NCBI GenBank assembly: GCA_963727845.1
Contig: CAVSHI010000002.1
Span: forward strand, 1,240,001 to 1,304,000
Direction: 5' to 3'
Origin: JBEKTW01 sp963727845
GTDB lineage: Bacteria > Bacteroidota > Ignavibacteria > UBA10030 > SZUA-254
DNA length: 64,000 bases
Below the pieces are notes generated by a model that saw only the letters and a list, made by a program, of their open reading frames with translations, searched no databases and had not been told where the DNA came from. Made by a program: the position numbers and the translations under genes. Of this stretch, positions 8,995 to 18,174 are shown one piece after another. The first letter of the stretch is position 1; every line of letters starts with the position of its first letter.

Positions 8995-10077
8995 CTAAAC
9001 CTCATACGGGTAATCATCCAGTGCGGCTCCCAGCCGTTCCAATCCGAATTTCAGCGTCCCGGTGTCGCAGCCGATGCCGATACGAAAATGTCCGGGCATC
9101 TCAAAAAAGCGTCCCGGGACCACCGAGGTTTCATACTGTTCTCTCAGGGGCAATTTGTCGACGTCACCTTTTACCAAACGGGGAAAGACAACCGTCCCGA
9201 AACCCGGTCGCACAACCTGAATGTCTCTCCGCGAGTCCAGAAAGGCATTCAGCACGGCGTGATTCGCCGCGAGCAGGTCCTGAGAGCGTGCGGCAATCCG
9301 GTCCAGATGGGATAATGCAACTGTGCTCAGCTGTTCTGCCGGAAATGGAGCGTTCGCGTAGAACAGATCGTTCAACCGCCAAAGTTTCCGGATGAACCCC
9401 GGCCCGGCAAGCACCCATCCGCACCGCAGACCGCCCAACCCGTAGACCTTCGTGAGACTGTTCGTGACAATGAATTCATCCCCGAGATGAATCGAAGACC
9501 GTGGAGTTTTTTCGAACAGCGCACCGAGATAGACTTCATCGACGAGGACGTGCGCGCCCACACTCCCGGCAATCTTTCCGATGTCGACCAGTGTATCGTT
9601 GCCGGCGACCACTCCGGAGGGATTGTGAAGGTTTGTTACGATAATCAGCTTCGTCCTGGGGGAGACAGCCCGCTTGATCTCATCGACATCAATCCGGAAG
9701 TCGTTCTCGAACCGTCGATAGAATCTCCTGATGCTGACATCGAAGTATCGAGCCGTGGACAACAACAGTTCATACGTCGGATGCTCGACGAGAATCTCAT
9801 CTCCACGCTCAAGAATTCCCGCCATGACGACAAAGTTTGCCATGGATGTCCCAAGAGTCGTCATGACGTTTTCCGACCTGACCTCATATTTTGCAGCAAT
9901 TGCATTGAGGAGAGGCTCGTATCCATACGGACCGCCTCCGTTCAATTCCAGCTGTTCTATCGCGACCGGCAAATCACTCATCCGGTAATGAAGGATGCCG
10001 CTGTTGCAGAGATTGTAACGGCACTGCGAGTGGGTTTTTGCCCACTCCATGTATTCAGAATTCATAACACGATTCAT
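8995..10077 (-). CDS. PLP-dependent aminotransferase class I/II
   Basis: Fold-type I aminotransferase, substrate unknown. The PLP lysine lies in TNSLTKVYGLGGLRCGW, the cofactor-binding Asp/Tyr in HVLVDEVYLGALF, and the ring-stacking region in NLHNPSGVVAG. The C-terminal substrate Arg is in GHFRIGIGCD. The start at 10077 has a strong ribosome site (AAGGAAGG a few bases upstream), whereas the frame to 10179 runs through the permease remnant. It resembles the aspartate/valine-pyruvate type branch. It lies directly after the permease remnant. Confidence 0.9.
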   Translation of the reverse strand: MNRVMNSEYMEWAKTHSQCRYNLCNSGILHYRMSDLPVAIEQLELNGGGPYGYEPLLNAIAAKYEVRSENVMTTLGTSMANFVVMAGILERGDEILVEHPTYELLLSTARYFDVSIRRFYRRFENDFRIDVDEIKRAVSPRTKLIIVTNLHNPSGVVAGNDTLVDIGKIAGSVGAHVLVDEVYLGALFEKTPRSSIHLGDEFIVTNSLTKVYGLGGLRCGWVLAGPGFIRKLWRLNDLFYANAPFPAEQLSTVALSHLDRIAARSQDLLAANHAVLNAFLDSRRDIQVVRPGFGTVVFPRLVKGDVDKLPLREQYETSVVPGRFFEMPGHFRIGIGCDTGTLKFGLERLGAALDDYPYEV

Positions 10078-10256
10078 GTTGTTCCTTCCTTTCGATTGCG
10101 CCATCGCCAAAAGGGATAGACGGGAATTCCCGAAAGCGCAATGGTTATTCCAGTCGCGGTCTTTGCCGGACACAAGCACATGGTGACGAGAACGGGGACG
10201 AGGCCCGGGAGCCGGGCGCCCAGAATCAGGAATGTCGAGTGAACCTGAACCGGCAT
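10074..10256 (-). pseudogene. Probable C-terminal remnant of an APC-type permease
   Basis: A 60-codon frame whose text resembles the last two membrane segments of an amino acid-polyamine permease: FLILGARLPGLVPVLVTMCL, then TGITIALSGIPVYPFWRWR (compare the IPVY-x-FW-R ending of such permeases). No N-terminal part is present. The frame starts with an ATGA overlap on the stop of the AlbA_2 gene, and its stop TGA overlaps the aminotransferase ATG, so it is physically embedded in an operon. It could be a real small membrane protein, but a decayed permease tail is more likely. Confidence 0.4.
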
Positions 10257-10939
10257 CAGCGCGTCAGGTCGCTCCCCAGAGTGAAAAATTCCTCCCGCTC
10301 GTGAGTATGAATCCGGATGACGCCGGCGCGGACGAGCCGTACGATGATCCGTGAGGCGCGGCGGTCGCTGACGTTCACGAGTCGTCCGAATTCCCGGAGT
10401 GTGATCCGTTCATGTTGATCGAGGTAGGTGAACAAACGCCGCTCGTTCTCTCCGATCGCAACTTTGAGGGGCGGTGCGTCGGGGTTCTCATTTTGAAGAA
10501 TCCTGACAGTTTCCCGGCTGGCCATCACAGTCTTGTCATTGACGCGAATATACACGCGCGTACTTTCCGTCCGGTCGCCGTTGGGCCGGTCGTTCTCATG
10601 GTGCTCTCCAAGGAAAAAATGCGGCTTGGTCCTGCTCTCATCGATGTGACAGAGGATGACATCTTTCCCGTCGACGGGAACGATCTCGATCCGCGGATGA
10701 ATTTGCGGGTCACAGTACTCCCTGCCGGCGGTTTCGATCAAATCGACTTCGGATTTCTCGCTTTCGACCCCAACGATGGAACCGTCATCGTCGACACCGA
10801 ACAGGATCGTTCCGCCCTTTGTATTCGCGAATGAGATAATCGTTCTCGAGATTTTTTCAGGCGAAGATATGCGCCGCTTGAACTCCACCCGGAATCCCTC
10901 CCCTTCCTCTATGAATTCTTCAACGTCACGATAATCCAT
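10256..10939 (-). CDS. AlbA_2 (Schlafen-type) putative DNA-binding protein with winged helix
   Basis: A 227-aa protein with an N-terminal AlbA_2/AAA_4 domain: FRVEFKRRIS, then the hallmark ISFANTKGGTILFGVDDDG (about residues 36-54) and RVYIRVNDKTVMASRETV. The last 65 residues look like a winged helix-turn-helix (ITLREFGRLVNVSDRRASRI). Proteins of this type are usually annotated as transcriptional regulators or ATP-binding proteins with no fixed role. It lies 3 bp after ruvX and is probably in the relA-HU-ruvX operon. Confidence 0.8.
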   Translation of the reverse strand: MDYRDVEEFIEEGEGFRVEFKRRISSPEKISRTIISFANTKGGTILFGVDDDGSIVGVESEKSEVDLIETAGREYCDPQIHPRIEIVPVDGKDVILCHIDESRTKPHFFLGEHHENDRPNGDRTESTRVYIRVNDKTVMASRETVRILQNENPDAPPLKVAIGENERRLFTYLDQHERITLREFGRLVNVSDRRASRIIVRLVRAGVIRIHTHEREEFFTLGSDLTR

Positions 10940-10942
10940 ATC

Positions 10943-11383
10943 TTATGCCCGGGCCTGGCGATGTTTGAGATTATCCAAATACGACTGAAGGATCATCGCG
11001 GCGGCCATTTCGTCGATTGTGTCCTTTGCCTCCCGCTTGCTTTTCTTCAGTCCCAATTCCCGCAGCGTTTGATGAACACGCCGGGTCGTAAAACGCTCAT
11101 CCCATTTCACGACGGTTGCGCTCACTTCGGCTCCTAGGAGATCGACGAACCGGTCAACCTCGAGCGCCTTCTGCCCTTTTTCGCCTTTTAAATTCAGCGG
11201 CATTCCGACCACAATCGTTGAAACGTTGAATTCTTCAGCCAGACGCTTGACTTCACGGACAGCTTTTTGAGAATACGGAATGACACAAATCCCGCGAGCC
11301 AGAATGTTAAGCGGGTCGCTAACGGCTACGCCGATGCGTTTGCTCCCATAATCGATTCCAAGATAACGATCCGCCTTCGGCAC
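10943..11383 (-). CDS. ruvX: Putative pre-16S rRNA nuclease / RuvX (YqgF)
   Basis: RNase H-fold nuclease implicated in 16S rRNA 5'-end processing and formerly called Holliday junction resolvase. Motifs: YLGIDYGSKRIGVAVSDPL (first Asp), VVGMPLNLKGEKG, VKWDERFTTRRV and the C-terminal KDTIDEMAAAMILQSYL with the last acidic residues. 146 aa is standard. It lies 5 bp downstream of the HU gene. Confidence 0.94.
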   Translation of the reverse strand: MPKADRYLGIDYGSKRIGVAVSDPLNILARGICVIPYSQKAVREVKRLAEEFNVSTIVVGMPLNLKGEKGQKALEVDRFVDLLGAEVSATVVKWDERFTTRRVHQTLRELGLKKSKREAKDTIDEMAAAMILQSYLDNLKHRQARA

Positions 11384-11388
11384 CGGGA

Positions 11389-11766
11389 TTATTTCACCGA
11401 GCCGGTGGATTGATGATCCCGCGCGACGGACAAAGCCGACTTGCCGTCAAGAGGCTTCGAAAGAAAACTCTTGAGCAGCTTGCCCGGTTTGAAGTGTGTT
11501 TTCCGTCGCGGCGGCACGAAAATTATTTCGCCGGTGCGTGGATTTCTTGCTTTCGGTTTCGATTTGGTTAGTTTCACTTCGAACACTCCGAAGTCACGAA
11601 TTTCAATACGCAATTCGGGGCGGGCGCTCACCATGATGTCGCGAAGCGAACACAGAACGCGATCGACCCACTGGGCGGAGTCGGCAAGGTTGGTATTGCA
11701 CGATTTGGCAACGTATTGGGCGAGATGTTTCTTTGTGTAGGTCGGTGACGTACTCTTTCGTTCCAT
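11389..11766 (-). CDS. HU/IHF-family DNA-binding protein
   Basis: Small nucleoid protein that bends DNA as a dimer. At 125 aa it is longer than HU (about 90) because of an N-terminal stretch (MERKSTSPTYTKKHL) and a C-terminal tail. The arm signature is KARNPRTGEIIFVPPRRKTH, with the intercalating proline context RNPRTGE, followed by FKPGKLLKSFL. It sits between relA/spoT and ruvX with 14- and 5-bp gaps, so it is probably co-transcribed with both. Confidence 0.9.
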   Translation of the reverse strand: MERKSTSPTYTKKHLAQYVAKSCNTNLADSAQWVDRVLCSLRDIMVSARPELRIEIRDFGVFEVKLTKSKPKARNPRTGEIIFVPPRRKTHFKPGKLLKSFLSKPLDGKSALSVARDHQSTGSVK

Positions 11767-11780
11767 ACTATTACCTTATG

Positions 11781-13964
11781 TCATTCAAGTAAACGATCGG
11801 CGCGCGATACACCTTTGATTTTCCGCAGACGTTCGATGATTCGATCGAGATGCTCCGTATCCTTGACGCTTACGAAGACCAGACCTTCGAACATTGAATC
11901 CCGTACGTCGATGTTCACACCCCGTATGTTGGTGTTCTGATACGTGGAAATGGAATGCGCGATGTCGTTGAGCATGCCCGACCGGTCCTCCCCGGAAACC
12001 CTGATTGCAGCGGCAAACTCCGCGCCGTTCGCCTGAGGCCAGCTTACCTCGACCATGCGATGCGGCTCGGCAGCTGCGACGGTTGCAACGTTTTTACACG
12101 ATTTCCTGTGAATTCTAATTCCTTCACCGGTGGTGACAAATCCGATGATCTCGTCGCCGGGAATCGGATTGCAGCACTTGGCGTAATTGTGCATGAAGGT
12201 GTCTTCGCTTCCGCCGAGGGAGATGCCACCGGTAATGTTCCTTGCTGTACGGATAAACTGTTCGACCCATCCGGTTTTTTTCTCCTCGTGCGGGGTTTCC
12301 TGAGGAGGGTGTTTGATCTTCAAGGCGATGTCTTCCGCGATGACGTTGGGGTCGATCTCGCCGGTATGAATCTTCAGGAAAAATTCCCGCAAAGCGGGCA
12401 ATGACCGGTCGCTCAACTTTTTGATCAGTTCATCGTCGTTGAGGTGAAGCTTATGTTTCTTTGTCCGTTTCTCCCATTGGTCGCGACCGTCCGAAACAGA
12501 CTTTCTCTCCTCATCTTTGATCCACCTCCGAATATGTTCCTTCGCCTTGTGCGTAACGACGAATTGCTCCCAGTCAGTGTTGGGCGTTTGCTTTTTGGAC
12601 GTGATAATTTCGACCTGGTCGCCGCTGACAAGGAGGTGGTCGAGAGGAACGATGCGGCCGTTGACCTTTGCGCTCAGGCAGTGAAAGCCGATATTCGAGT
12701 GAACGGCAAACGCGAAATCGACCGGCGTGGCGCCCTTGGGCAGGATTTTCAGCTCACCTTTCGGCGTGAAAACATATATTTCGTCCTGATACAAGTTGAG
12801 TTTGAAACTCTCCATCAATTGCTTCGCGGGAGTCTCACCGTCCGCGTGTTCGAAGATTTCCCGAACCCACGATATCCAATTCTCCAGTTCTTCGTCCAGA
12901 CCGGTGATGTTCTCCTTGTACCTCCAGTGAGCTGCAACGCCATTTTCGGCAACTTCGTGCATCGCGCGCGTCCGGATTTGTACTTCGACCATTTTTCCCT
13001 CCGGTCCGACCACCGTCGCGTGGATGGACTGATAGCCGTTCTTCTTGGGAACCGAGATGTAATTCTTGAATCGTTCCGGAATGGGAAGGTAGATTGATGT
13101 GAGAATTCCGTAGACGGTGAAGCAGTCGTTCGTATTTTCGGTATCGAGAATCACACGCACGGCAAACAGGTCGTACATCTCATCGAGCGACTTGGTGCGA
13201 TTCAACATCTTATTATAAATACTGTAGAGATGTTTCGGCCGACCCTCTATCTCGAATTTCAGCTCCTCCGTCTTCAACTGCTTCTCGAGGGGAACGATGA
13301 ACTTTCTGATATACGATTCCCGTTCCTTGCGCTTCGATTTCAGATGGCGGGCAATGTCTTCGTACTCTTTAGGGAACAAGTACTTGAAAGCCAGGTCCTC
13401 CAGCTCCCATTTGATTTTCGCGAGGCCAAAACGATTTGCAAAGGGAGCGTAGATGTCAAGCGTTTCTTTCGCGAGGCGTTCCTGCTTTTCTTTTGGAAGG
13501 TACTCGAGGGTTCGCATGTTGTGGAGCCGGTCGGCAAACTTCAGCAACATCACGCGGATGTCGTTCACCATGGAGAGGAGCATCTTGCGGTAATTCTCGG
13601 CCTGAGTGACTTCATGCCCGCGGAAGATGTCGGAGATTTTTGTCGCTCCGTCGACGATATCGGCAACCGTATCTCCGAATTCGGCGCGGATATCTTTGAT
13701 TTCGTATTCGGTGTCTTCGACGACGTCGTGGAGGAGAGCGCTTGCGACCGAAATATTGTCGAGAGGGATTTCTTTAGCGACCACCATCGCGACTTCGTAG
13801 GGATGGTTAAAGAAGGGTTCGCCGGAGGCACGCATATCGTTCTTGTGTGCCTTCAAACTGAATTCAAAGGCGTGCCGGATCAGATCCTCATCAACGGAGC
13901 GGAGGTTCTTCCGGCACACTGCAATCAGGTCGTCATATTTTTTTCTGAAAAGTCCGTCGCGCAT
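11781..13964 (-). CDS. Bifunctional (p)ppGpp synthetase/hydrolase RelA/SpoT (Rsh)
   Basis: Makes and degrades the stringent alarmone (p)ppGpp. 727 aa with domains in order: HD hydrolase (about 30-180; VASALLHDVVEDTEYEI and LLKFADRLHNMRTLEYLP, intact), synthetase (about 230-350; NGYQSIHATVVGPEGKMVEV and HEVAENGVAAHWRYKE), TGS (IYVFTPKGELKILPKGATPV), a zinc-finger/helical region (MHNYAKCCNPIPGDEIIGFV) and a C-terminal ACT domain (VSGEDRSGMLNDIAHSISTY). Conserved HD residues suggest it is truly bifunctional. First gene of a run to HU, ruvX and the AlbA_2 gene. Confidence 0.96.
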   Translation of the reverse strand: MRDGLFRKKYDDLIAVCRKNLRSVDEDLIRHAFEFSLKAHKNDMRASGEPFFNHPYEVAMVVAKEIPLDNISVASALLHDVVEDTEYEIKDIRAEFGDTVADIVDGATKISDIFRGHEVTQAENYRKMLLSMVNDIRVMLLKFADRLHNMRTLEYLPKEKQERLAKETLDIYAPFANRFGLAKIKWELEDLAFKYLFPKEYEDIARHLKSKRKERESYIRKFIVPLEKQLKTEELKFEIEGRPKHLYSIYNKMLNRTKSLDEMYDLFAVRVILDTENTNDCFTVYGILTSIYLPIPERFKNYISVPKKNGYQSIHATVVGPEGKMVEVQIRTRAMHEVAENGVAAHWRYKENITGLDEELENWISWVREIFEHADGETPAKQLMESFKLNLYQDEIYVFTPKGELKILPKGATPVDFAFAVHSNIGFHCLSAKVNGRIVPLDHLLVSGDQVEIITSKKQTPNTDWEQFVVTHKAKEHIRRWIKDEERKSVSDGRDQWEKRTKKHKLHLNDDELIKKLSDRSLPALREFFLKIHTGEIDPNVIAEDIALKIKHPPQETPHEEKKTGWVEQFIRTARNITGGISLGGSEDTFMHNYAKCCNPIPGDEIIGFVTTGEGIRIHRKSCKNVATVAAAEPHRMVEVSWPQANGAEFAAAIRVSGEDRSGMLNDIAHSISTYQNTNIRGVNIDVRDSMFEGLVFVSVKDTEHLDRIIERLRKIKGVSRADRLLE

Positions 13965-14122
13965 GGGGGAACCGGCACAATCCTAAATCAACAACGAGTG
14001 CGAACATCGTAAGTTCATAAAAATCCAATACTTACTACTGAAATATAATCAGGAGCGGAATGAATGTCAAGAACGTCCCTCCCAACGTCCGGCAATTGCG
14101 GGTAACGAAAGAAAGAGGCAGT

Positions 14123-14749
14123 CTAGTCTGTGCCGAACATCCGGTCGCCGGCATCGCCCAGGCCCGGAAGGATATACCCTTTGCCGTTCAGCTCACGATC
14201 AAGAGAACATGTATATACCTTGACGTCCGGATGCGCTTTCATCAATGTGCCAACTCCCTCCGGGGCCGCGACAAGGCTGACAAATCTTATTTTCCGGGCT
14301 CCCTTCTTCTTGAGAAATGTCGCTGCGGCCACCGCGCTTCCCCCTGTTGCAAGCATCGGGTCGAGAAGCAGCACGAGCGCCTGGCCCAGTCTCTTCGGGA
14401 GCTTCAGATAGTAGTCCACAGGACGGAGCGTTTCTTCGTCGCGGTAAATACCGATGTGACCCACGCGGGCGGCCGGAAGAACTTCGACAAATCCTCCGAC
14501 GAGTCCGAGCCCCGCCCTCAGAATGGGAACGAGGATAATGGATTCTTTCACAACACAACCGGTGGTCTTCTCCAGCGGTGTGACCACGTCCACGCGCTGG
14601 ACCGCCAGGTCCCTGGTAACCTCATACGCCATGAGGCTGCCCGTTCGTCGGAGAACTGCACGGAAAGTGTTGCTGGGAGTGCGTTTGTCGCGCAGGATTG
14701 TGAGGTCGCGCTTCACCAAAGGATGGTCGATGATGATGAGGTTTTTCAT
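14123..14749 (-). CDS. upp: Uracil phosphoribosyltransferase
   Basis: Salvage enzyme converting uracil and PRPP to UMP. 208 aa, as expected. The PRPP-binding loop is LLLDPMLATGGSAVAAATFL and the C-terminal uracil-binding motif is GLGDAGDRMFGTD. The N-terminus MKNLIIIDHPLVKRDLTILR is typical. It stands alone between relA/spoT (158 bp away, nothing recognised between) and a 14-bp tandem repeat just upstream of its start. Confidence 0.96.
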   Translation of the reverse strand: MKNLIIIDHPLVKRDLTILRDKRTPSNTFRAVLRRTGSLMAYEVTRDLAVQRVDVVTPLEKTTGCVVKESIILVPILRAGLGLVGGFVEVLPAARVGHIGIYRDEETLRPVDYYLKLPKRLGQALVLLLDPMLATGGSAVAAATFLKKKGARKIRFVSLVAAPEGVGTLMKAHPDVKVYTCSLDRELNGKGYILPGLGDAGDRMFGTD

Positions 14750-14763
14750 GGGAAATGGTTCTA

Positions 14764-14833
14764 GGTTGACAGTTCGTGGTTGACAGTTCGTGGTTGACAG
14801 TTCGTGGTTGACAGTTCGTGGTTGACAGTTCGT
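14764..14833. repeat. Five perfect copies of a 14-bp tandem repeat
   Basis: The unit GGTTGACAGTTCGT is repeated five times without change, then decays into related words (GGTTCTTAGTTATAAG, GTTGTCGGTTCTTGG) to about 14870 and into ATGGCTAATGGCTAA words near 14910. It lies between upp and the flavoprotein gene, just upstream of the upp start. Each unit contains a TTGACA-like hexamer, but no matching -10 was identified. Confidence 0.9.
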
Positions 14834-14956
14834 GGTTCTTAGTTATAAGTTGTCGGTTCTTGGTTATTCCTTGCTGATTGATCTTAGCTTTGGGATGGAT
14901 TTCCAGCTAACGGCTAATGGCTAATGGCTAAAAGCTCCTGGTTATTGGCCGCTGGG

Positions 14957-16324
14957 TCAGAGTTTCTTTTTTGCCTGGTTGGCAGCGACAAGGATCGGAT
15001 CCCACAGAGGTGCGAACGGCGGAGCATAGATCAAATCCAACCGGGAGATGTCGTCGATCGTGAGCTTGTGCTGTATCGCTACGGCAAGCGCGTCGGCTCG
15101 AAGGACGGAACCTTCTCCTCCGAAAACATTCGCCCCCAACAATCGCCCGGATCGCTGGTCGATAATCAGGGTAACGGTAATATTCCGCGCATCGGGCATC
15201 AACTTGATCTTCGAGGATGCAACGACGGTCTGCGTGACCACTTGAAATCGTGATTCCTTTGCCTCTGCCGAGCTGAGGCCGACGTGGGCGATCTCAAGCC
15301 CGAACACTTTTACGGCAATCGCGCGGATGGCACCCTTGAACAGGGCGCGGCCGCCGGCAGCGTTCTCCCCCGCAACCCACGCCGCCCGGCTTGCGATGGT
15401 CGCGAGCGGCTGGTACATCGGCTTGCCGCTGACGATGTTCTTCACTTCGCAACAATCGCCGGCTGCGTAGATATCGTCCACATTTGTCTGCTGTCGTTCA
15501 TCGGTCGCGATGGCGCCGGTGGTACCGAGACGCACCTTTGCTCCCTTCGCCAATGAAACATTTGGCTCGACACCGGCCGCGACAATCACGATGTCGGTCT
15601 CAAAAGTTCCGCGATTCGTGACAACATGCCGGACTCTACCATCGCTGCTCTGCACGAATGCTTCTGTTTTCGCGTTTGTCACAAAATGAACGCCGTTCTG
15701 CTCCAGCTCCTCGACAACGCGCTCGCGTGTCCCAGGCTCAAGCCCGGACATGGGCAACCGGTGCCTGTGAATCAGCGTGACGGCCAATCCCTTTGCGCGA
15801 AGCGCCTCGGCCATTTCCATGCCGATGTATCCTCCGCCGATGATGGCGGCATTCTTCGGCGATTCGTTCTTGATATAGTTGAGAATACCGAGCGTGTCGT
15901 CACGTGAGCTCAACGGGAAGACGTTTCGTCCGTCCTCCCCCTTGACGCCGAGCTTTCTGGGCGTCGCACCTGTAGCAAGGATGAGTTTGTCGTATTCATA
16001 CTCGACGACACTCCGATTCCTGAGATCACGAACTATTATTTTGTGCCCGGAGGGAATGATCTTTTCGACGAGATGAAGCGTTTTTGCCTGGATTCCTTTC
16101 GCCTCCGATAACCGCTCGGGAGTATAGACGACCAGCTTCTCTTCGTCAGCGATCAGGCCGGCAATCGCATACGGCGCTTCGCAAATCCCGTAGGACACCG
16201 TTTCAGATGCTTCGAAGAGGATAACTTCGGCATTCGGGTTAGTACGGACTGCTTTCGAAGCGGCGCTCGGGCCTGCTGCGAGACCGCCGACGATGAGAAT
16301 GCGTCTCCTCTTCATCGCGCTCAA
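14957..16324 (-). CDS. FAD/NAD(P)-dependent disulfide oxidoreductase (CoA-disulfide reductase/NADH oxidase type)
   Basis: A 455-aa flavoprotein of the pyridine nucleotide-disulfide oxidoreductase class with a single redox cysteine: ASETVSYGICEAPYAIAG, in the same place as Cys of CoA-disulfide reductase and NADH oxidase. The FAD site is RILIVGGLAAGPSAASKA, the NAD(P) site is AAIIGGGYIGMEMAEALR, and the second FAD motif is VDDIYAAGDCCEVKN; a C-terminal dimerisation domain follows. No rhodanese domain is present. The start overlaps the der stop by ATGA (16321-16324), so the two genes form an operon. The substrate could be a CoA- or bacillithiol-type disulfide; this is not provable. Confidence 0.88.
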   Translation of the reverse strand: MSAMKRRRILIVGGLAAGPSAASKAVRTNPNAEVILFEASETVSYGICEAPYAIAGLIADEEKLVVYTPERLSEAKGIQAKTLHLVEKIIPSGHKIIVRDLRNRSVVEYEYDKLILATGATPRKLGVKGEDGRNVFPLSSRDDTLGILNYIKNESPKNAAIIGGGYIGMEMAEALRAKGLAVTLIHRHRLPMSGLEPGTRERVVEELEQNGVHFVTNAKTEAFVQSSDGRVRHVVTNRGTFETDIVIVAAGVEPNVSLAKGAKVRLGTTGAIATDERQQTNVDDIYAAGDCCEVKNIVSGKPMYQPLATIASRAAWVAGENAAGGRALFKGAIRAIAVKVFGLEIAHVGLSSAEAKESRFQVVTQTVVASSKIKLMPDARNITVTLIIDQRSGRLLGANVFGGEGSVLRADALAVAIQHKLTIDDISRLDLIYAPPFAPLWDPILVAANQAKKKL

Positions 16325-17631
16325 TTTTTTCTCCGAAAATAGAATGAAATCGGTACGCCTTCAAAACCAAAATGGTCGCGCAATTTGCGCTCGAGGAAGC
16401 GCTTGTAATTGTCTTCTATCATCTCCGGTTCATTGGCGAAGAATGAAAATGTCGGCGGTTCAGTCTTCACCTGAGTAATATAATTGATTTTTATTTCCTT
16501 TCCACTCTTGGATGAAGGCGGAGAGGACTGTATTTCTCTCAGGAGGATTTTGTTCAGTGTGTTCGTCGCTATTCGCTTCCGCCGCTCCCCGAAGATGGTT
16601 TTTGCCATATCAATCACTTTATAGACCCGGAGCTTTTCGAGCGCTGAAATGAACATGATCGGCACATAATCATACGTGCGCAGGTAGTTCCTGACCGCCA
16701 GCTCATATTCTTTCGCGGTCTGATCGTCTTTCTCAACCGTGTCCCATTTATTGACCGCAACGAGGCAGCCACGTCGGCATTCGGCAATCCGTTCCATGAT
16801 CTTCAGATCCTGCTTGTCGAACCCCATCTGAACGTCGGTGACGAGAACCGCGACATCGCACTGGTCGATACTCTTGAGAGCGCGGATCATGCTGTAGTAC
16901 TCTATGCTTTCCTTGATCCTGCTTTTTCGCCGCAAGCCGGCGGTATCGACCAGAATGATCTCTTCCTTTTGATATTTGAGAATCGTATCGATCGAATCAC
17001 GAGTCGTTCCCGGTATGTCGGTAACGATCGCCCGCCGCTGGCCCAGCAGTGCATTCACCAGCGACGATTTGCCGACATTGGGTTTCCCGACAATCGCGAG
17101 TTTGAGACGGCTATCGCTTTGCTGTTCGGGAGGGTCAACGGAAAAGGCTTGAGTAAGCTCATCGAGAAAATCGCCCACCTTGCGCCCGATGAGAGCCGAC
17201 AAAGCGATCGGGCCGCCGAATCCAAATTTGTAAAAACCTGCGACATCTGCCTCCCGTTGTTCGTTGTCCACCTTGTTGACCACGAGGAAGACCTTCTTAT
17301 GGGACTTCCGCAGGATAGCGGCGATTTCGTCGTCGAGCGGGGTCACACCCGCAATCGCGTCCACGACGAAAACCACAACCTCCGCCTCGTCGATCGATAT
17401 TTCTGCCTGTTCGCGGATTGCCTGCTCGAAGACGTCTTGTGATTGGGGGACGTACCCTCCGGTGTCGATCAACGTGAAGGACCTGCCGGCCCAATCGGCC
17501 GTTCCGTAGTTCCTGTCGCGCGTCACTCCCGGTTTGTCGTGCACGATGGCATGCCGCGAACCCAGAATGCGGTTAAAGAGGGTAGATTTCCCGACGCTGG
17601 GTCGTCCGACAATGGCAACGATATGAGACAT
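16321..17631 (-). CDS. der: Ribosome-associated GTPase Der (EngA)
   Basis: Double-GTPase required for 50S subunit assembly. Domain G1: IVGRPSVGKSTLFNRILG, DKPGVTRDRNYG, DTGGYV, NKVD. Domain G2: AIVGKPNVGKSSLVNALLGQ, DIPGTTRDSIDT, DTAGLRRKS, NKWD. A KH-like C-terminal domain follows. 436 aa is normal. Confidence 0.97.
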   Translation of the reverse strand: MSHIVAIVGRPSVGKSTLFNRILGSRHAIVHDKPGVTRDRNYGTADWAGRSFTLIDTGGYVPQSQDVFEQAIREQAEISIDEAEVVVFVVDAIAGVTPLDDEIAAILRKSHKKVFLVVNKVDNEQREADVAGFYKFGFGGPIALSALIGRKVGDFLDELTQAFSVDPPEQQSDSRLKLAIVGKPNVGKSSLVNALLGQRRAIVTDIPGTTRDSIDTILKYQKEEIILVDTAGLRRKSRIKESIEYYSMIRALKSIDQCDVAVLVTDVQMGFDKQDLKIMERIAECRRGCLVAVNKWDTVEKDDQTAKEYELAVRNYLRTYDYVPIMFISALEKLRVYKVIDMAKTIFGERRKRIATNTLNKILLREIQSSPPSSKSGKEIKINYITQVKTEPPTFSFFANEPEMIEDNYKRFLERKLRDHFGFEGVPISFYFRRKN

Positions 17632-17676
17632 GAATCCTGGTGGTTAGTTAGTGGATAGAAAAGCACACACTCCCGC

Positions 17677-18102
17677 CTACGAGCGGCGGGCGTATTGTGT
17701 GACGGTCGCGAGCTTCTCGCAAAGTATTTCAAATCCGCTCGACTTGCTGATGTACGCGGCTGCGCCGTGTTGCAGCGCGTATGCCACATCCTCCTCGCGG
17801 TCCGATGTGCTCACGATGACCACGGGAATGTCTTTCAGCGACGCGTCGTCTTTGAGAATCTTGAGTACTTCCCGTCCGTCGCGCTTCGGCAAATTAAGGT
17901 CGAGCAGAATCAGGTCGGGAAGCGGGAATTTCGAAACGTCGGAGAACGGCGTTTTCCGGAGGAGATAATCGAGCGCCTCCTGCCCGTCGCGCACAACATG
18001 AATGGTTCCCGGGAAATTATTGCGGCGGAGGATATATTCAGTGAGCTGGAGGTGTGCGAGATTATCTTCAACGATGAGGATATCGATGTCTTGATCCTTC
18101 AC
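17677..18102 (-). CDS. Single-domain response regulator (Rcp1-like)
   Basis: Receiver protein of about 141 aa: IDILIVEDNLAHLQLTEYIL, phospho-Asp in DLILLDLNLPKRDGREVL, conserved Lys in AYISKSSGFE. The spacing LLDLNLPKRDGREVLK is typical of phytochrome-type (Rcp1/CheY) regulators. The open frame reaches 18162, but its first 20 codons come from the tRNA-like fragment (18132-18173) and are not protein-like. GTG at 18102 (VKDQDIDIL) is the likely start, though no clear ribosome site precedes it. No kinase is adjacent. Confidence 0.85.
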   Translation of the reverse strand: MKDQDIDILIVEDNLAHLQLTEYILRRNNFPGTIHVVRDGQEALDYLLRKTPFSDVSKFPLPDLILLDLNLPKRDGREVLKILKDDASLKDIPVVIVSTSDREEDVAYALQHGAAAYISKSSGFEILCEKLATVTQYARRS

Positions 18103-18131
18103 GAGTACAGTTGAAATCGATGTTAGTCGGG

Positions 18132-18173
18132 GAACCGCCGACCTTGGCGCCGGAGGCGCCACGCTCTAGCCGG
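18132..18173 (-). repeat. tRNA-Pro-like fragment with palindromic anticodon arm, TCC-loop version
   Basis: 42 nt matching the middle of the array units: the D-arm 3' side (CCGGCTAGAGCG), the replaced anticodon arm TGGCGCC-TCC-GGCGCCA, the variable loop AGGTC and GGCGGTTC. It differs from the array units only in the hairpin loop (TCC instead of TGC). The acceptor and 5' D-arm are absent. It begins one base after the TAA of the GIY-YIG gene, so that gene is bracketed by tRNA-derived sequence on both sides. Confidence 0.85.
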
Positions 18174-18174
18174 A

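Noticed and set aside
18103..18162. N-terminal extension of the response regulator to 18162
   Set aside because: Those codons come from the tRNA-like fragment and have no receiver-domain similarity.
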